From the NCBI GenBank assembly GCA_002887195.1, contig PJAB01001342.1:1-15229 (forward strand): a stretch of DNA of 15,229 bases, written 5' to 3'. The position numbers were made by a program, and so were the translations under genes. The stretch comes from Chrysochromulina parva. Lineage: Eukaryota; Haptophyta; Prymnesiales; Chrysochromulinaceae. Within the stretch, counting starts at the first letter, position 1. Each line of letters starts with the position of its first letter. This document shows, one piece after another, positions 14,258-15,229 of the stretch. The notes beneath the pieces were generated by a model. That model made no database searches and had not been told where the DNA came from. It saw only the letters and a program-made list of their open reading frames with translations.

Positions 14258-15217
14258 TCAGCTCCAATACTTGTCCTTGAGCGCGTCGCGTGCCTCGAGC
14301 TCGCGCAGCCGGTAGCCCGCTACGAGCTGCGTGATGAGCATCTCGCGAAGCTTGGCTGTGGAAGCCGTGACGGCGACGTTCTCATCGTACGGGATGTTCA
14401 TGTCGATGAGGAGCGAGGACACCAGCTGGCTCATGGCCTCGAGCACATCCTGGCTCACCTCGCCTTGAAGGCTCTGCGCATCCTTCTCGCTCAGTGACTG
14501 AATGTACGTGATGAGGCCGCCCACCGGGTTGTCCTTCGCCTCCTTTTTCTTAGCTTCGATCATCTCGGAGCGCAAGGTCTCGACCTCAGCGCGCAGCTCA
14601 GCCATGTACGAGGCGGCGTCGACCTTGACCTCCATACCCTCGCCAATCTTGACCGAGATCGTGCCCCGAACGGGCGGTAGCGCTGGTGATTCGTCGCGCG
14701 TGCCCTCTTCACTTTCAGCCGAGCCAACCCCTTGAAGCGAAGCGCTCAGCGAGCGCCGATACTCGGCATTGCGGAACATGTAACCGGTCATCTGCATCGA
14801 AAACATGAGCGAGCCCAGATTCTTGCCCGAGGTCGTCACCTTGCTATCCATCACTTGGGCAGGCATGTTGCCAAGCAGCTGAGCCACTGTGGCCCGCAGA
14901 GCGATCTGCACGTCCTTAGGTGCCGACTTTGCAAACTCGCTCACCAGCTCCGGCGGTGCGATAGCCTTGATGGCCTTGTAGAAGCGGTTCTCCTCCGTGC
15001 TGCTGCGCGCCACGAGCGCCGCCGCCTCCTTATCCCAGTCAACCTCCCTGCCGTCTTTGGAGTAGGCTTTGGAAGCACTCCAATCAGAGTCGTCGTTCTT
15101 GTTGAAAGTATCGTCGTCATCAGGTATATAAGATTGCTGCGCACGAAGGATGGCTGCACGGCGAACAGCAGTGCCCGAATGCACCGGCACGCGTTGAGGC
15201 ACATACGCCAGCGTCAT
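14258..15217 (-). CDS. DUF760-family protein, probably plastid; start at or beyond right edge
   Basis: The frame gives 319 residues from ATG 15217. It remains open to the end of the window through hydrophobic codons (CLAF), so the true start, perhaps with a signal peptide, may lie beyond it. The leader (VPQRVPVHSGTAVRRAAILR) is Arg-rich without acidic residues, transit-peptide-like, followed by an Asp-rich linker. The first conserved helical block is at about 76-155 (RFYKAIKAIAPPELVSEF, then DVQIALRATVAQLLGNMP and MFSMQMTGYMFRNAEYR). The second is at about 232-270 (PVGGLITYIQSLSEKDAQSL, then VLEAMSQLVSSLL). These match the DUF760 domain of nuclear-encoded chloroplast proteins in plants and algae. 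A predicted coiled-coil-like stretch (AELRAEVETLRSEMIEAKKK) precedes the second block. Plant DUF760 proteins have been linked to plastid stress responses; the molecular activity is unknown. Confidence 0.82.
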   Translation of the reverse strand: MTLAYVPQRVPVHSGTAVRRAAILRAQQSYIPDDDDTFNKNDDSDWSASKAYSKDGREVDWDKEAAALVARSSTEENRFYKAIKAIAPPELVSEFAKSAPKDVQIALRATVAQLLGNMPAQVMDSKVTTSGKNLGSLMFSMQMTGYMFRNAEYRRSLSASLQGVGSAESEEGTRDESPALPPVRGTISVKIGEGMEVKVDAASYMAELRAEVETLRSEMIEAKKKEAKDNPVGGLITYIQSLSEKDAQSLQGEVSQDVLEAMSQLVSSLLIDMNIPYDENVAVTASTAKLREMLITQLVAGYRLRELEARDALKDKYWS

Positions 15218-15229
15218 GAAAGCCAAGCA

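Overview
The window looks like nuclear DNA of a eukaryotic alga with a red-lineage secondary plastid. A haptophyte is my best guess. I infer this from intron-bearing protein genes, a short secretory-type leader followed by a transit-like stretch on one protein, a plastid-type DUF760 protein, a TypA/BipA GTPase with an N-terminal organelle presequence, and the absence of any bacterial operon structure. The species cannot be fixed from the sequence alone. No rRNA, tRNA, CRISPR array or complete autonomous transposon was seen.

The left third (about 1-4270) is accessory in character. It begins with the minus-strand 3' part of a Crinkler(CRN)-like protein: a coiled coil built on 21-bp repeats, a pyrimidine-rich repeat-filled presumed intron, then a P-loop ATPase that runs off the left edge. 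Next come an orphan XPG/EXO1-type nuclease exon (2345-2494), an unrecognised minus-strand coding remnant broken over three frames (3121-3499), and a short TTAA-bounded element resembling a piggyBac-type MITE (3745-3962) in AT-richer, palindrome-bearing DNA.

The right two thirds (4273-15229) are a compact run of apparently intact genes. In order these are: a hotdog-fold thioesterase (-); divergently, a protein with two SAP-like motifs, a Met/Gly repeat and a STI1/Hip-type C-terminus (+); a leader-bearing, probably plastid-targeted protein with a C-terminal membrane segment (+); an arrestin/Vps26-like protein with a C-terminal membrane segment and one short intron (-); divergently, a secreted or ER 2-oxoglutarate/Fe(II) oxygenase (+); organellar TypA/BipA (+); and, convergent, a DUF760 protein (-) whose start lies at the right edge.

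Several of these genes plausibly serve organelles (translation GTPase, DUF760, the leader-bearing protein, and perhaps the thioesterase and STI1 protein), but nothing shows that they form one pathway. The strongest unusual signal is the 74-bp intron of the arrestin-like gene. A 27-bp near-identical direct repeat, repeating at exactly the intron length, spans both splice sites, which is the footprint expected of intron gain by tandem duplication of an AGGT-containing exon segment.
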